A stretch of 64,000 bases of DNA from NCBI GenBank assembly GCA_949840955.1, contig CATKXV010000002.1:62001-126000 (forward strand), given 5' to 3'. The first letter of the stretch is position 1. Every line of letters starts with the position of its first letter. Shown one piece after another: positions 28,710-37,513 of this stretch. The DNA comes from an uncultured Anaeroplasmataceae bacterium (GTDB lineage Bacteria; Bacillota_I; Bacilli_A; Acholeplasmatales; Anaeroplasmataceae). Under the pieces are notes generated by a model, which saw only the letters and a list, made by a program, of their open reading frames with translations, ran no database searches and was not told the origin of the DNA. The position numbers were made by a program, and so were the translations under genes.

Positions 28710-30635
28710 TTATAGCCAATTATCTAAAATATCTTCCTTATGAATTTGGTATTTTCCCTTATGATTTTGCTTTGTAAATTCATAAAGATATTGATTTACT
28801 CTTTTTTTATTGTCTGAGGTTATATCAAAATCAAAGGAGATTTCATAGTTCAATCTAGAAAGTGCTTTTTCATAAAGGTAATTTAAATTTGAACTTGTAT
28901 TCATATAATTGGAAATTTCCTCATCAAAAAAGGAATCCTCTTCTATAATCTTATCCTGAAAGCCTATAAATTTTTTATCCTGTAGGCCTTCCACAATAAC
29001 AATAACATGGTTCAATTGAACTAGTCTAGATTTTTGATCTGTGTAAAATCCATTTTTGATACAATTATAAAGAAAGGAGCTAATATTTCCACTTGCCTCG
29101 TGAAAATTTTTCAAAACAAGAATAGAGCTTGGATAGGCTAAAATATGCTTGGATAAAATCCCCTCATCCTCATAGCCAATATACCCTGGAGGTGCTCCTA
29201 TCAGGCTGGTTAGCATAAAGGAGTCCTTATAGCCACTCAAATCAAGGCTCAAAACCGCTTCATGACCGATATTGAATATTTCCTTACAATCTGTAACCAA
29301 ATCCTCTAAGCCCTCTTTTATGCCCTGATATTTCAATTTTAATAGAGGCTGCTCATCTAACAAATGATTGGAATACAGCCATTTATATTTTTCTAAGCAA
29401 GGATAATGAAGGGTATAGGAATCTTTCATTATTTTATTTCCTAAATAGGTTTGAATGGTTAAATCAACATCATCCTTATTCACTTCTTTTTTATGTAAAA
29501 TGGAAGCGGATGCAAGCATATCATCCAAAATATCAATACATTTATCGGGTCTAAATTTATTGATAATTGACTGGTTGGATTCCTTTACCAAATATTTTAA
29601 AACCTCATCATTAATCGTAACCTGATGATATTTTTCATAATTCGGACGTATTCCAAATAAAATATCTTCTGTTTCCTGTACCGTTGGTTCACTTACAAAA
29701 ACCGTTTGGAATCTTCTTGATAAGGCCTTATCCTTTTCTATCGTCTTATGATATTCCTCTAAGGTTGTAGCCCCAATCAGCTTGATTCCATTTCGAGCTA
29801 AAAGCGGCTTCAGCATATTGGCAACATCCAAATTTCCATCCGTAGTAGCCGCACCAATAATTGTATGGATTTCATCAATGAAAATAATCACATTTTTTCT
29901 ACTACCAATTTCTTTTATAAATTTATCAAAGCGTTCCTCAAAATCTCCACGATACCTTGTTCCAGCAAGCATTGAGGTTAAATTGAGTGCTAATATAGAA
30001 ACATCCGATTTTTCCTGAACAAGCTTTTGAGCATAGCCTTCAACAATAGCTGTTTTCCCTACACCTGCGTTTCCAATTAAAAGTGGGTTGTTTTTATACT
30101 TTCGATGTAAAATAACATCCAAGCGTCTTAAATATTCACTTCGATCTACAAAGGTATCTAGCTCTTCATTTTTAGCCTCTTTCGTGATATTTCTAACAAA
30201 TGATATTTCATTCGTATCCTGATGATCAAAATCATAAATGTCCCTTACATCCTCAATAAGCTCCTCAATACTTAAATCAAGTGCCTCTAATATAGAACAA
30301 GCAATCGTGTTTTTATTCATTAAAACAGCCATAAAAAGATGCTCTTCTGATATTAAATTATCCCCTGAAAGAAGCTTTGCTTGATGTAAAATAGCTTCTA
30401 AGGAAGAATTATATTCTCCAACATCCTTCCGAAGGATAAAAATATCCTTTGTTTTTTCCTCTATTTCTTCTTTGGTAATATCATATTCATCTAACAGAAA
30501 ATGGCATAAGCTATCCTCGGTTTCATACATCGATAAAATTAAAAATTCACTACCCATTGTTTTTACATTGTTTTGCAAGGAATACTTCTTCACTAAATCA
30601 AATACCTGTTTCGCTCTAGCATTTAATTCATCCAT
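28710..30635 (-). CDS. ClpC/ClpA-like AAA+ unfoldase with a degenerate second ATPase domain
   Basis: 641 residues; ClpC proteins are usually about 800. Clp_N double repeat at 1-145. D1 is intact: Walker A GNAGVGKTA near 190, pore loop GTRYRGDFEERF, Walker B IIFIDEIHT near 255, and sensor/Arg-finger region LIGATTLEEYHK...LSRRF. No large middle domain. D2 lacks the Walker A segment altogether and its Walker B is SILVLKNFHEA where DEIEKA is expected, yet it keeps the substrate pore loop PPGYIGY near 480 and an IGF tripeptide (KKFIGFQDK near 556) where ClpP-docking loops sit. So it probably hydrolyses ATP only in D1. GGAGGGG precedes the ATG. Confidence 0.87.
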   Translation of the reverse strand: MDELNARAKQVFDLVKKYSLQNNVKTMGSEFLILSMYETEDSLCHFLLDEYDITKEEIEEKTKDIFILRKDVGEYNSSLEAILHQAKLLSGDNLISEEHLFMAVLMNKNTIACSILEALDLSIEELIEDVRDIYDFDHQDTNEISFVRNITKEAKNEELDTFVDRSEYLRRLDVILHRKYKNNPLLIGNAGVGKTAIVEGYAQKLVQEKSDVSILALNLTSMLAGTRYRGDFEERFDKFIKEIGSRKNVIIFIDEIHTIIGAATTDGNLDVANMLKPLLARNGIKLIGATTLEEYHKTIEKDKALSRRFQTVFVSEPTVQETEDILFGIRPNYEKYHQVTINDEVLKYLVKESNQSIINKFRPDKCIDILDDMLASASILHKKEVNKDDVDLTIQTYLGNKIMKDSYTLHYPCLEKYKWLYSNHLLDEQPLLKLKYQGIKEGLEDLVTDCKEIFNIGHEAVLSLDLSGYKDSFMLTSLIGAPPGYIGYEDEGILSKHILAYPSSILVLKNFHEASGNISSFLYNCIKNGFYTDQKSRLVQLNHVIVIVEGLQDKKFIGFQDKIIEEDSFFDEEISNYMNTSSNLNYLYEKALSRLNYEISFDFDITSDNKKRVNQYLYEFTKQNHKGKYQIHKEDILDNWL

Positions 30636-30875
30636 GGTTACCCCTCCTCATTGATTTATTATATGCGATAAAATCCTTTTACATACGCTTGATTTTTTAC
30701 AATCGTATTAAATCAAAAAGTATCGACATAGTATTCCATTTTACTAATAGAGGCTATTCCCTTGCATAAAGAAGAAAAGACTTTCTTCCTGTTCTAGATG
30801 TAACGATAGTTTCGTTTAAAAAAACAATAACCACAAAATAAGTATTGTAAAGGCAGAAAGACGGGATTTAACATT
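30636..30875. other. Intergenic region upstream of the ClpC-like gene
   Basis: 240 bases. The minus strand has TATAAT at 30658-30663 (no good -35) and GGAGGGG before the ClpC-like ATG. I see an AACGA-N5-TCGTT inverted repeat near 30799-30813 and a weak GAAGAAA/TTTCTTC hairpin near 30766-30788 that might end the upstream lipoprotein transcript. No CtsR or CIRCE heat-shock operator was recognised. Confidence 0.35.
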
Positions 30876-31568
30876 TTAAACATTTTTAAAATTCCATTCT
30901 ATTGTAATGAGGGAACCCTTATCTGTTTTTCCAGATAAAGTTAAGGAAAGCATTTGATATCCATTCAAATAACTAAAAAAAGCATTTGCTGTTAAATCGG
31001 TTATATCTAAGACCAAATAAGGTGTGTTGATTACATAGTGATACTCTTCCTCAAATTGAATTTGACTTTCAGCACTAGGAGCTAATGCATGACTTTCCTT
31101 AAAGGTATATTCCTTGATTTGACTCATATCTAGGTTCAAAGAATGAAATTCCTCAATGGCATATTGCTTATAAAATGCATTATACTCCATGGGTTTTTCT
31201 TCTGTTTTGGTATCTAATGTTCTACTCCGAAAGGTTTGAGTGTCTAAAAAATACTCATACCAATGTGTTTTTTTATCTTCAATGAAATTACTTTTCAAAT
31301 AAATGGCAGCATGGAATCTCTGCTCATCCATTGTAAAGTTTGTAAAGCAGAAATTATAAGAAAAGATCTCTTGGGAATTTTCATCTGTAATTTCCCAGCT
31401 TATTGATGTTTTTGGTGTAACACTGGGTATACTATGCTGATACTCCTCTACTGCTTTTTCTATATCTGTAATTTGCTTAATAAAATCCTTTTTATTTACT
31501 TTTTGTGAACATGAGACACATATAAATAAAGTAAATAAGAAAATTAAAAATAAGATTGGCTTTTTCAT
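30876..31568 (-). CDS. Hypothetical lipoprotein
   Basis: 230 residues from ATG 31568, chosen because GGAGGG lies nine bases upstream and it begins the signal peptide MKKPILFLIFLFTLFICVSC with lipobox CVSC. No domain recognised; the mature part is mixed polar and aromatic and looks like a beta-rich LolA/LppX-like or DUF-type shell (W and Y spaced in strands), but this is only an impression. Own promoter at 31609-31638. The frame upstream to 31628 overlaps that promoter and is not coding. Confidence 0.75.
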   Translation of the reverse strand: MKKPILFLIFLFTLFICVSCSQKVNKKDFIKQITDIEKAVEEYQHSIPSVTPKTSISWEITDENSQEIFSYNFCFTNFTMDEQRFHAAIYLKSNFIEDKKTHWYEYFLDTQTFRSRTLDTKTEEKPMEYNAFYKQYAIEEFHSLNLDMSQIKEYTFKESHALAPSAESQIQFEEEYHYVINTPYLVLDITDLTANAFFSYLNGYQMLSLTLSGKTDKGSLITIEWNFKNV

Positions 31569-31608
31569 AAAATTGAACCCTCCATAGAAGCGTAAGGCTG
31601 ATAAGAAA

Positions 31609-31638
31609 ATTATATAATAAAATCTCAATTAAAGTCAA
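31609..31638 (-). promoter_or_regulatory. Promoter of the hypothetical lipoprotein gene
   Basis: Minus strand TTGACT (31633-31638), 18-base spacer, TATAAT (31609-31614). Confidence 0.75.
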
Positions 31639-31689
31639 TATCATAGGCTTTCCTTAAATATGAATCGATTATGATTTCATTTAAAAATT

Positions 31690-31732
31690 AAAAAGCAAAT
31701 GCTTCAATTTATATCTTAGGCATTTGCTTTTT
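31690..31732 (-). terminator. Terminator closing the carbohydrate operon
   Basis: Stem AAAAAGCAAATGC / GCATTTGCTTTTT (31690-31702 with 31720-31732), 17-base loop. The 3' arm ends in a T run on the minus strand. It lies seven bases after the nagA stop. Confidence 0.85.
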
Positions 31733-31738
31733 ATATGA

Positions 31739-32920
31739 CTATTTTTTATATTTAATTTCACCATTAACCAAAACTTGCTTCACATCTATTGCTTCATCAA
31801 ATAAAATAATATCGGCTTTTTTCCCTGTTTCAATGGAACCTATTTCATGATCCAAATGAAGGAGCCTTGCTGGATTTAAGGTCATCATTTTAATCGCTTC
31901 ATGGATTGGAGTTCCAATTTTCAGCATCGTTCTTATCAGCTGATCAGCACAAGCAACTGATCCAGCAAAGCTAGACATATCTGGCATAAAGCCTACATTA
32001 TTCTTAATTAGAACCTGATGATGATCCTCAGGATTCCCTAGATAAAATAGACCATCTCCAAATCCTGCTGCACTCATGGAATCGGTGACTAATATAATTT
32101 TATCATATCCCTTATTTTTAATCATTAATTTTAATAAGGTGTCTGGAAGATGATGTCCGTCAGCAATAGCCTCTAAATATAAATCATCCTCTAGATAAGC
32201 TGCTTCATTAATTCCAGGATGACGATAGCAGTTGATTCGAACAATGCTTGAGGTCATTGAATACATATGAGTTACTGATCTAAAACCATGGACTACTGCA
32301 TTATGAACATGAAAATCCTCTGCACTAGAATGCCCTATAGAAGCGTTAATTCCTCTTTTAAAAAGCTCATCTCCAAGCTCATAAGCCCCTTCTAGCTCTG
32401 GAGCAATTGTCCATCTAAGGATATTAGAAGAGCTATCTAATATTCGCATGTACTCTTCTTTTTGAGGATTCTTTATATATTGAGAAGGAATAGCCCCCTT
32501 TTGGGCTAAGGATAAATAGGGTCCTTCTAAATGTACACCTAAGAGCCTTACTGGAATATCCTTATGATTTTTAATTTGCTCAAATTGCTTTAAAAAATGA
32601 AGGGTATAATCAAAATCAGAGGCAACCGTTGTCGGAACAATTGAGGTTGCACCATGCTGCATATGCATTGTAGTTGCTGCTTTAAAGGCCTCTACTGTCC
32701 CAACCATATAATCATAACCATTTCCTCCATGGGTATGGATATCAATCAATCCTGGAGATACATAAAGTCCTTCAGCATCAATTATTTCACAATTTTCCTT
32801 AATTTCTCCAATTTGTACAATTTTACCATCCTCAATAAGAATATCGGCTTGTTTCACACAATTGGTGAAGATTACATTTCCATTTTTGATTAAAATCTTT
32901 TTCATACATATCACTCTCAT
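31739..32920 (-). CDS. nagA: N-acetylglucosamine-6-phosphate deacetylase
   Basis: 393 residues. Amidohydrolase fold with DIHTHGGNGYD near 65, metal Glu in GVHLEGPYLS, His in ASIGHSSAEDF and SVTHMYS, and catalytic Asp in VTDSMSAAG. It converts GlcNAc-6-phosphate to glucosamine-6-phosphate and acetate in the cytoplasm. Last gene of the operon; with NagB it channels N-acetylhexosamine into glycolysis. Two starts are possible: ATG 32920 (AAGGAT five bases upstream) and ATG 32905 (MKKILIKNGN, the more typical N-terminus, behind GAGAGTGA). No GlcNAc kinase or PTS gene is visible, so the source of the 6-phosphate is open. Confidence 0.93.
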   Translation of the reverse strand: MRVICMKKILIKNGNVIFTNCVKQADILIEDGKIVQIGEIKENCEIIDAEGLYVSPGLIDIHTHGGNGYDYMVGTVEAFKAATTMHMQHGATSIVPTTVASDFDYTLHFLKQFEQIKNHKDIPVRLLGVHLEGPYLSLAQKGAIPSQYIKNPQKEEYMRILDSSSNILRWTIAPELEGAYELGDELFKRGINASIGHSSAEDFHVHNAVVHGFRSVTHMYSMTSSIVRINCYRHPGINEAAYLEDDLYLEAIADGHHLPDTLLKLMIKNKGYDKIILVTDSMSAAGFGDGLFYLGNPEDHHQVLIKNNVGFMPDMSSFAGSVACADQLIRTMLKIGTPIHEAIKMMTLNPARLLHLDHEIGSIETGKKADIILFDEAIDVKQVLVNGEIKYKK

Positions 32921-32929
32921 TTCTAATCC

Positions 32930-33727
32930 TTATACGTAAGGATTGTTTTCTGGATCACGATAAACGCGTAATCCATCATTTAAATTCCGTATATCCGAAA
33001 AAAGTTCAGCTGACATTTCAAAATTATCAGTGAAATTGGTTTTTATTCTATTCACACTTTTGGACTTAACCAAAGGAATAATTCCCTTTTTTAGAGCCCA
33101 TGAAAGAATTAAATTAGCCACGGTTGTATGATGCTTTTGAGCAAGAACTTTGAGGGTTTCATTTTCAAAAACCAATCCCTTAGCAAACAATCCATAGCCT
33201 ATCACCTCAATATGGTTGGCTCTACAATATTCTATAAAGACCTCCTGCTGCAAAAATGGATGAACCTCAATTTGGCAGAACATTGGAGGTATTTTAGCAT
33301 CCTTTAAAAGCTTATCTAAATAATATAATGTAATATTGCAAACCCCTATAGCCTTACAATATCCATTTTCATAAAGATATTCCATCCCTCGCCAGGTATC
33401 TAATAAATCCTCATATGTCCTTGGCATCCAATGAATAAAATAAATATCCAGATAGGATAATCCCAAGCGCTTGAGACTTTCCTTACATTCCTCTATGGTT
33501 TCCTTATAGCCCTTTCTTTTTGCAAAAAGCTTTGTACTAACAAAAATAGACTCTCTACTTATACCACTATCTTCTATCGCCTTGCCTACTTCTCTTTCAT
33601 TTTCATATACTGAGGCAGTATCAACGAGTCTATATCCTGTTGTTAAAGCACTAGAAACACACGTATAGGTGTCGGCCCCTTCCAAAAGGAAGGTTCCGAT
33701 ACCTATGAATTTTTTTTGATTTTTCAT
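32930..33727 (-). CDS. Aldo/keto reductase of the carbohydrate operon
   Basis: 265 residues from ATG 33727. Tetrad residues visible: Asp and Tyr in RLVDTASVYENEREVG, Lys in VSTKLF, His in IYFIHWM; cofactor site PLVKSKSVNRIKTNF. The start overlaps the stop of the upstream beta-helix gene as ATGA; the upstream frame to 33754 is inside that gene. In the middle of a sugar operon it may reduce a uronate or keto-sugar released by the lyases. That is inference from position only. Confidence 0.85.
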   Translation of the reverse strand: MKNQKKFIGIGTFLLEGADTYTCVSSALTTGYRLVDTASVYENEREVGKAIEDSGISRESIFVSTKLFAKRKGYKETIEECKESLKRLGLSYLDIYFIHWMPRTYEDLLDTWRGMEYLYENGYCKAIGVCNITLYYLDKLLKDAKIPPMFCQIEVHPFLQQEVFIEYCRANHIEVIGYGLFAKGLVFENETLKVLAQKHHTTVANLILSWALKKGIIPLVKSKSVNRIKTNFTDNFEMSAELFSDIRNLNDGLRVYRDPENNPYV

Positions 33728-35940
33728 TCGTTTGCAAATATGATGCAAGGCCAAATAGATTCTGCATTACCAATCATATTTCGTACACTAGAATATGCAG
33801 CATCCATAGTTTCATTTGTCATAATAATTGTAAAATTATTGGATTTTAAAGTGTTTTTCATATAATCTGTTATATCTATATAATATGTTAAGAAGGATTC
33901 ATTCACAGCTACACATTCAAAATCTGTAATTAGGACACATTCTTGATTTGGATCATAAATCTTTGCTTCATATGGATAAGAGGAGATTGGATATTCTCCT
34001 GTTGGATCCCAGCTTAATGCTGGGTTGTTGGTTGGATTATTGATATAAGGTGCATTTCCCCATGTCAATTCTCCTGCTTCCCATTTCAAATCCTCTTTTG
34101 CCCAGAAAAAGAAATGCTGCTTTGCACTCTTTGAGGTTGTCGTGATTCGAATATATACCTTTGAGGAGGAGTCAAGTAAGGAACGGTCAATGGTATATTC
34201 CTCAAAAATACAACGATTGAATAATGGTTCATCATGAGAGCCTTTAAAATAATAATACCCTGTAGGATTAATGGTGCTTTCATAATTCCCTCGATTGATA
34301 TTTCCTTCCTGAGTAGGATAAACTACTGTTCCTTCTACAGGATCAAAATAATTTGATTTTGGAGGTAATACAAAGGAATCCTTATCTGATACTATCGCAT
34401 TTGTACAATTTTCAAACTGATTATTTTTGATTTTGGTACCTTCCTTATAGGTCTCAAAATACATAGCAGTTTTAACATTTTTGATGGTATTGCTTTGAAT
34501 ATCAAGAGCATAAACTCCAACGGAAGGATCATTCCAAACATAGGAATAGAATGCAGAAATTCCTGTACTATCTCCACCAGCATTGGAAACCTCATTATTT
34601 CGAATGGTGGTATTTGGACCATATGTAATACGAATTCCAGTAGATCCATCCTTTAAATTCTTAAATACATTATTATAAATTTGAGTATCTGGTGTACCAT
34701 AGGATACCTGAATCCCTCCTAAGGCATTATCAATTTCATTTCCATAAATGATATTTCCTGGTCCTGTTGCATCATGGGTTGAGCCTGGATTTCCTAAACC
34801 AATTCCTGTCTTTGCAACATTAGATACCTTATTTTTCACAATAACATTTAAAAATTCATCCTCACCATGCAAATCTAAAGGCTCATCCTGACATCCATCA
34901 ATTGTATTGTTGTATACCAAATTATTATGGGTAACATAGGATAAAATAATCGCATGACGTAAATAAGGTCCCTTCAATGTATTGTTTGCAATATAATTAT
35001 ATCTAGAGTCTGTTGTAGAGCCTATCATACTGAAGCTTTCAAAGCCATTTCCACTAAGCTGAATACCATATCCTGCACCGCTTCCACCTAAATCTGTAGC
35101 ATCAGAAATTTCACAATCAATAACACTACAATCCTGAGTTTTCTTAAGGAGTACGGCATTTTCCTGGAAATAGGAAATCTTACAATTCTTAATAACAACA
35201 TTTTGAGTACTTTCAATAGGATCCGTATTCATAACTGCAATTTGCGTATTTGGCGCATATTGATTTCCTTCTGGATTGTTTTTACTTGTGCTTAAATCTG
35301 TTGGCATCTTATCCTCAGGAACCTCAGCAGTAAAGGTTAAATCACTAATGGTTACATTAGAGGCATTCATAACTGCTAAAGCTGCTGTAGATTTATTTAA
35401 ATTGTTTTCTGCTGAAAACTTGGATACGAGAACCGTAGATTCAGCCCCTGATCCCTTTATATTTACACCACTTGTATATAAATAAATATGGGCAAAATAA
35501 GGACTACTTAGGGTATTGGAGGTGAAATAATATCGACCTGCTGGAAAATAAATGGTATCTCCTTCAGTAGCAGAGGCAATCGCTTGTCTAACTGCATTCG
35601 TATTATCAAATTCCTCATCATTGGCTTTAGCACCAAACATAAGAACATTTATTCTATTTCCAGAGGCTTCATTTTCCTTTGGAAGCTCATGAATGCTTCC
35701 ATCGGTATTATAAAAGCCTGGCTTGATATAATCCTTATTATGCTCCCAATCGCCTTTATACTCATAATTGAGTCCATCCGTATAATTCGGATCTAAGGAT
35801 GCATCAATTCGTATATCTTGATCCACGTCATTTGTTCCATTATCATCTAATGTACCCTTATCCTGAGGCTTTTCCTTTGTACAGGAAACAAGGGTAACCA
35901 CCGACAATAAACATAAAAATACACTTGCTAATCGTTTCAT
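33724..35940 (-). CDS. Surface lipoprotein: right-handed beta-helix (pectate-lyase-like) plus C-terminal beta-sandwich module
   Basis: 738 residues. Lipoprotein signal peptide with lipobox LVSC near residue 20, a short linker, then a Pectate_lyase_3-type entry segment (INVLMFGAKAND near 100, TIYFPAGRYYF near 135), and Asn-rich beta-helix rungs to about 560 (NVTISDLTF, NVVIKNCKIS, NIIYGNEID, TTIRNNEVSN). The last 180 residues resemble the DNRLRE/CBM96-type sandwich (KVYIRITT, ELTWGNAPY, DITDYMK). Likely a surface polysaccharide lyase, epimerase or hydrolase; the catalytic residues cannot be named. Paralogue of 35957-37510, 16 bases downstream of it. Confidence 0.82.
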   Translation of the reverse strand: MKRLASVFLCLLSVVTLVSCTKEKPQDKGTLDDNGTNDVDQDIRIDASLDPNYTDGLNYEYKGDWEHNKDYIKPGFYNTDGSIHELPKENEASGNRINVLMFGAKANDEEFDNTNAVRQAIASATEGDTIYFPAGRYYFTSNTLSSPYFAHIYLYTSGVNIKGSGAESTVLVSKFSAENNLNKSTAALAVMNASNVTISDLTFTAEVPEDKMPTDLSTSKNNPEGNQYAPNTQIAVMNTDPIESTQNVVIKNCKISYFQENAVLLKKTQDCSVIDCEISDATDLGGSGAGYGIQLSGNGFESFSMIGSTTDSRYNYIANNTLKGPYLRHAIILSYVTHNNLVYNNTIDGCQDEPLDLHGEDEFLNVIVKNKVSNVAKTGIGLGNPGSTHDATGPGNIIYGNEIDNALGGIQVSYGTPDTQIYNNVFKNLKDGSTGIRITYGPNTTIRNNEVSNAGGDSTGISAFYSYVWNDPSVGVYALDIQSNTIKNVKTAMYFETYKEGTKIKNNQFENCTNAIVSDKDSFVLPPKSNYFDPVEGTVVYPTQEGNINRGNYESTINPTGYYYFKGSHDEPLFNRCIFEEYTIDRSLLDSSSKVYIRITTTSKSAKQHFFFWAKEDLKWEAGELTWGNAPYINNPTNNPALSWDPTGEYPISSYPYEAKIYDPNQECVLITDFECVAVNESFLTYYIDITDYMKNTLKSNNFTIIMTNETMDAAYSSVRNMIGNAESIWPCIIFANE

Positions 35941-35956
35941 TCTTTCATTCCTTTCT

Positions 35957-37510
35957 TTATTTTATTTTGTTATTCTCTTGATGCGTATTCGGTCCATTAT
36001 TGATATAAATCCCTGTTGTACACGCTTCAATTGTATTTTTAATTACCTGAGTATACTGAGTTCCTCTTGTAATGGTTATACCATACTTACATTCGATAAA
36101 GGTATTTTCGTATACCACATTTCCATAACCACTTTCATCATGGCTTGACCCTGTATTTCCAAGACCTAAGCCTGCGCCTCTTCTAGAGCCCTTGGCATAG
36201 TTTTGAATAAAGAAATTCAAAAACTCATCTTGTCCATGAACATCAAAGGCATCATCTGCTGAATCTGTAACCCTGTTATTATAAAATAAATTATTGTGGG
36301 TAACATAGGACAAAATAATACCATGACGTATATAAGGGCCTACTACCGTTACATTTTCTATAACGTTATAGCAAGAATCTAGATTTGTATCAACATACTT
36401 AAAATATTCATGCCCATAGCCTCTAATTTCAATACCATAGCCAGCGCCTCCGCCCCCTAAATCAGTTGCTTTTGTAATGATGGAATCCTTGATTTTACAA
36501 TCTCTGGTACAATAAAGTCTTATTCCATCATATTGAAAATACTCCACATATACATCCTCTATCAAAATGTTTTTTGCTATAGTGGCAAGCGTGTTGTTAT
36601 ATACAACAATCCCAAAGGCAGGGGCATATTGGTTTCCTTCTGGATTATTTATCCCTGTATTGTTTATATCCTTGGGCAGGCAGGAATCATCAGTATTTGC
36701 CGAAAAGCCTAAGGAGGATATCGTAGCATCAGACATATTTCCACACACGACTGTTGCCGTTTTTTTGCCAATGGCCTTATCGACATACTCTTTATTCTTA
36801 AAATTAGAAACCAAAATGGATTCGTTTTTCCCTTCACCCTTGAAATGAATCCCCGCCTTTAGCTGGATATGAGCATAATATGGAGATGTACAGCTGGCTG
36901 ATGAAAAATAATATTTGCCTTTGGGTACATAGACTTCATCCCCATAGCTTGCAGCAGCTATCGCATTTTGAAAGGGTAGCATGTTATCAAAGGATGGGTC
37001 ATCTGCCTTTGCTCCAAAGAGCTTTACATTTATTTTTTTGCCTGTAGATGGTAATACGGTAAACTCCTCATGCTTAGAGCCATCCTTATTATATAACCCA
37101 GCATAGAGATACCCCTTTGAATAGGGATATTGTTCTGCAATCTCTTCCTTCATTTGAAATTGATATCCTAAAGCGTGGTTTATATCCTCTGGGAGTCCCT
37201 TTACTATGATAGAAAATTCTTTATTTCTTTTTTCATTTTCTAAGGATAAGCTTGCTGTAAGAAGAATCGTTTCATCCTGTTTTCCCCTGGTTATTTTTCC
37301 CAATGTGGATAGAATTTCCTCATCACTAGAGGTCCACTGGATTTCAACCTCATGTAAGCCTATTTCTGGTAAAACCAAATCCTCTTCTACCATTTCTGGA
37401 AGTACAAGATTCTCATAGGCCTCATCTAGCATTTGCTGGATGGGATTTGCCTTGGATGTACAGCCAGCTACCAGAAAAAGAGCTAAAATCAGAAAAAGTA
37501 ATTTTTTCAT
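35957..37510 (-). CDS. Surface lipoprotein: atrophied Ig domain plus right-handed beta-helix
   Basis: 517 residues. Lipobox LVAGC near residue 17. An Ig-like domain of the atrophied bacterial Ig type spans about 35-110 (EIQWTSSDEEIL, GKITRGKQDETILLTASL), then a beta-helix (INVKLFGAKADD, EVYVPKGKYYF, NILIEDVYVEYF, NVVYENTF, NNGPNTHQENNKIK). The helix half is closely related to 33724-35940, sharing GFSANTDD/LTFTAE, ATDLGGGGAGYGI and YVTHNNL blocks, but this protein ends without the C-terminal sandwich. Probably one of a pair of cooperating surface enzymes or glycan-binding proteins. Confidence 0.8.
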   Translation of the reverse strand: MKKLLFLILALFLVAGCTSKANPIQQMLDEAYENLVLPEMVEEDLVLPEIGLHEVEIQWTSSDEEILSTLGKITRGKQDETILLTASLSLENEKRNKEFSIIVKGLPEDINHALGYQFQMKEEIAEQYPYSKGYLYAGLYNKDGSKHEEFTVLPSTGKKINVKLFGAKADDPSFDNMLPFQNAIAAASYGDEVYVPKGKYYFSSASCTSPYYAHIQLKAGIHFKGEGKNESILVSNFKNKEYVDKAIGKKTATVVCGNMSDATISSLGFSANTDDSCLPKDINNTGINNPEGNQYAPAFGIVVYNNTLATIAKNILIEDVYVEYFQYDGIRLYCTRDCKIKDSIITKATDLGGGGAGYGIEIRGYGHEYFKYVDTNLDSCYNVIENVTVVGPYIRHGIILSYVTHNNLFYNNRVTDSADDAFDVHGQDEFLNFFIQNYAKGSRRGAGLGLGNTGSSHDESGYGNVVYENTFIECKYGITITRGTQYTQVIKNTIEACTTGIYINNGPNTHQENNKIK

Positions 37511-37513
37511 AGA

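Noticed and set aside
23223-30635. Helicase, DegV and Clp as a defence island
   Set aside because: No toxin, methylase, restriction, or phage-related gene accompanies them; separate terminators split them into independent units.
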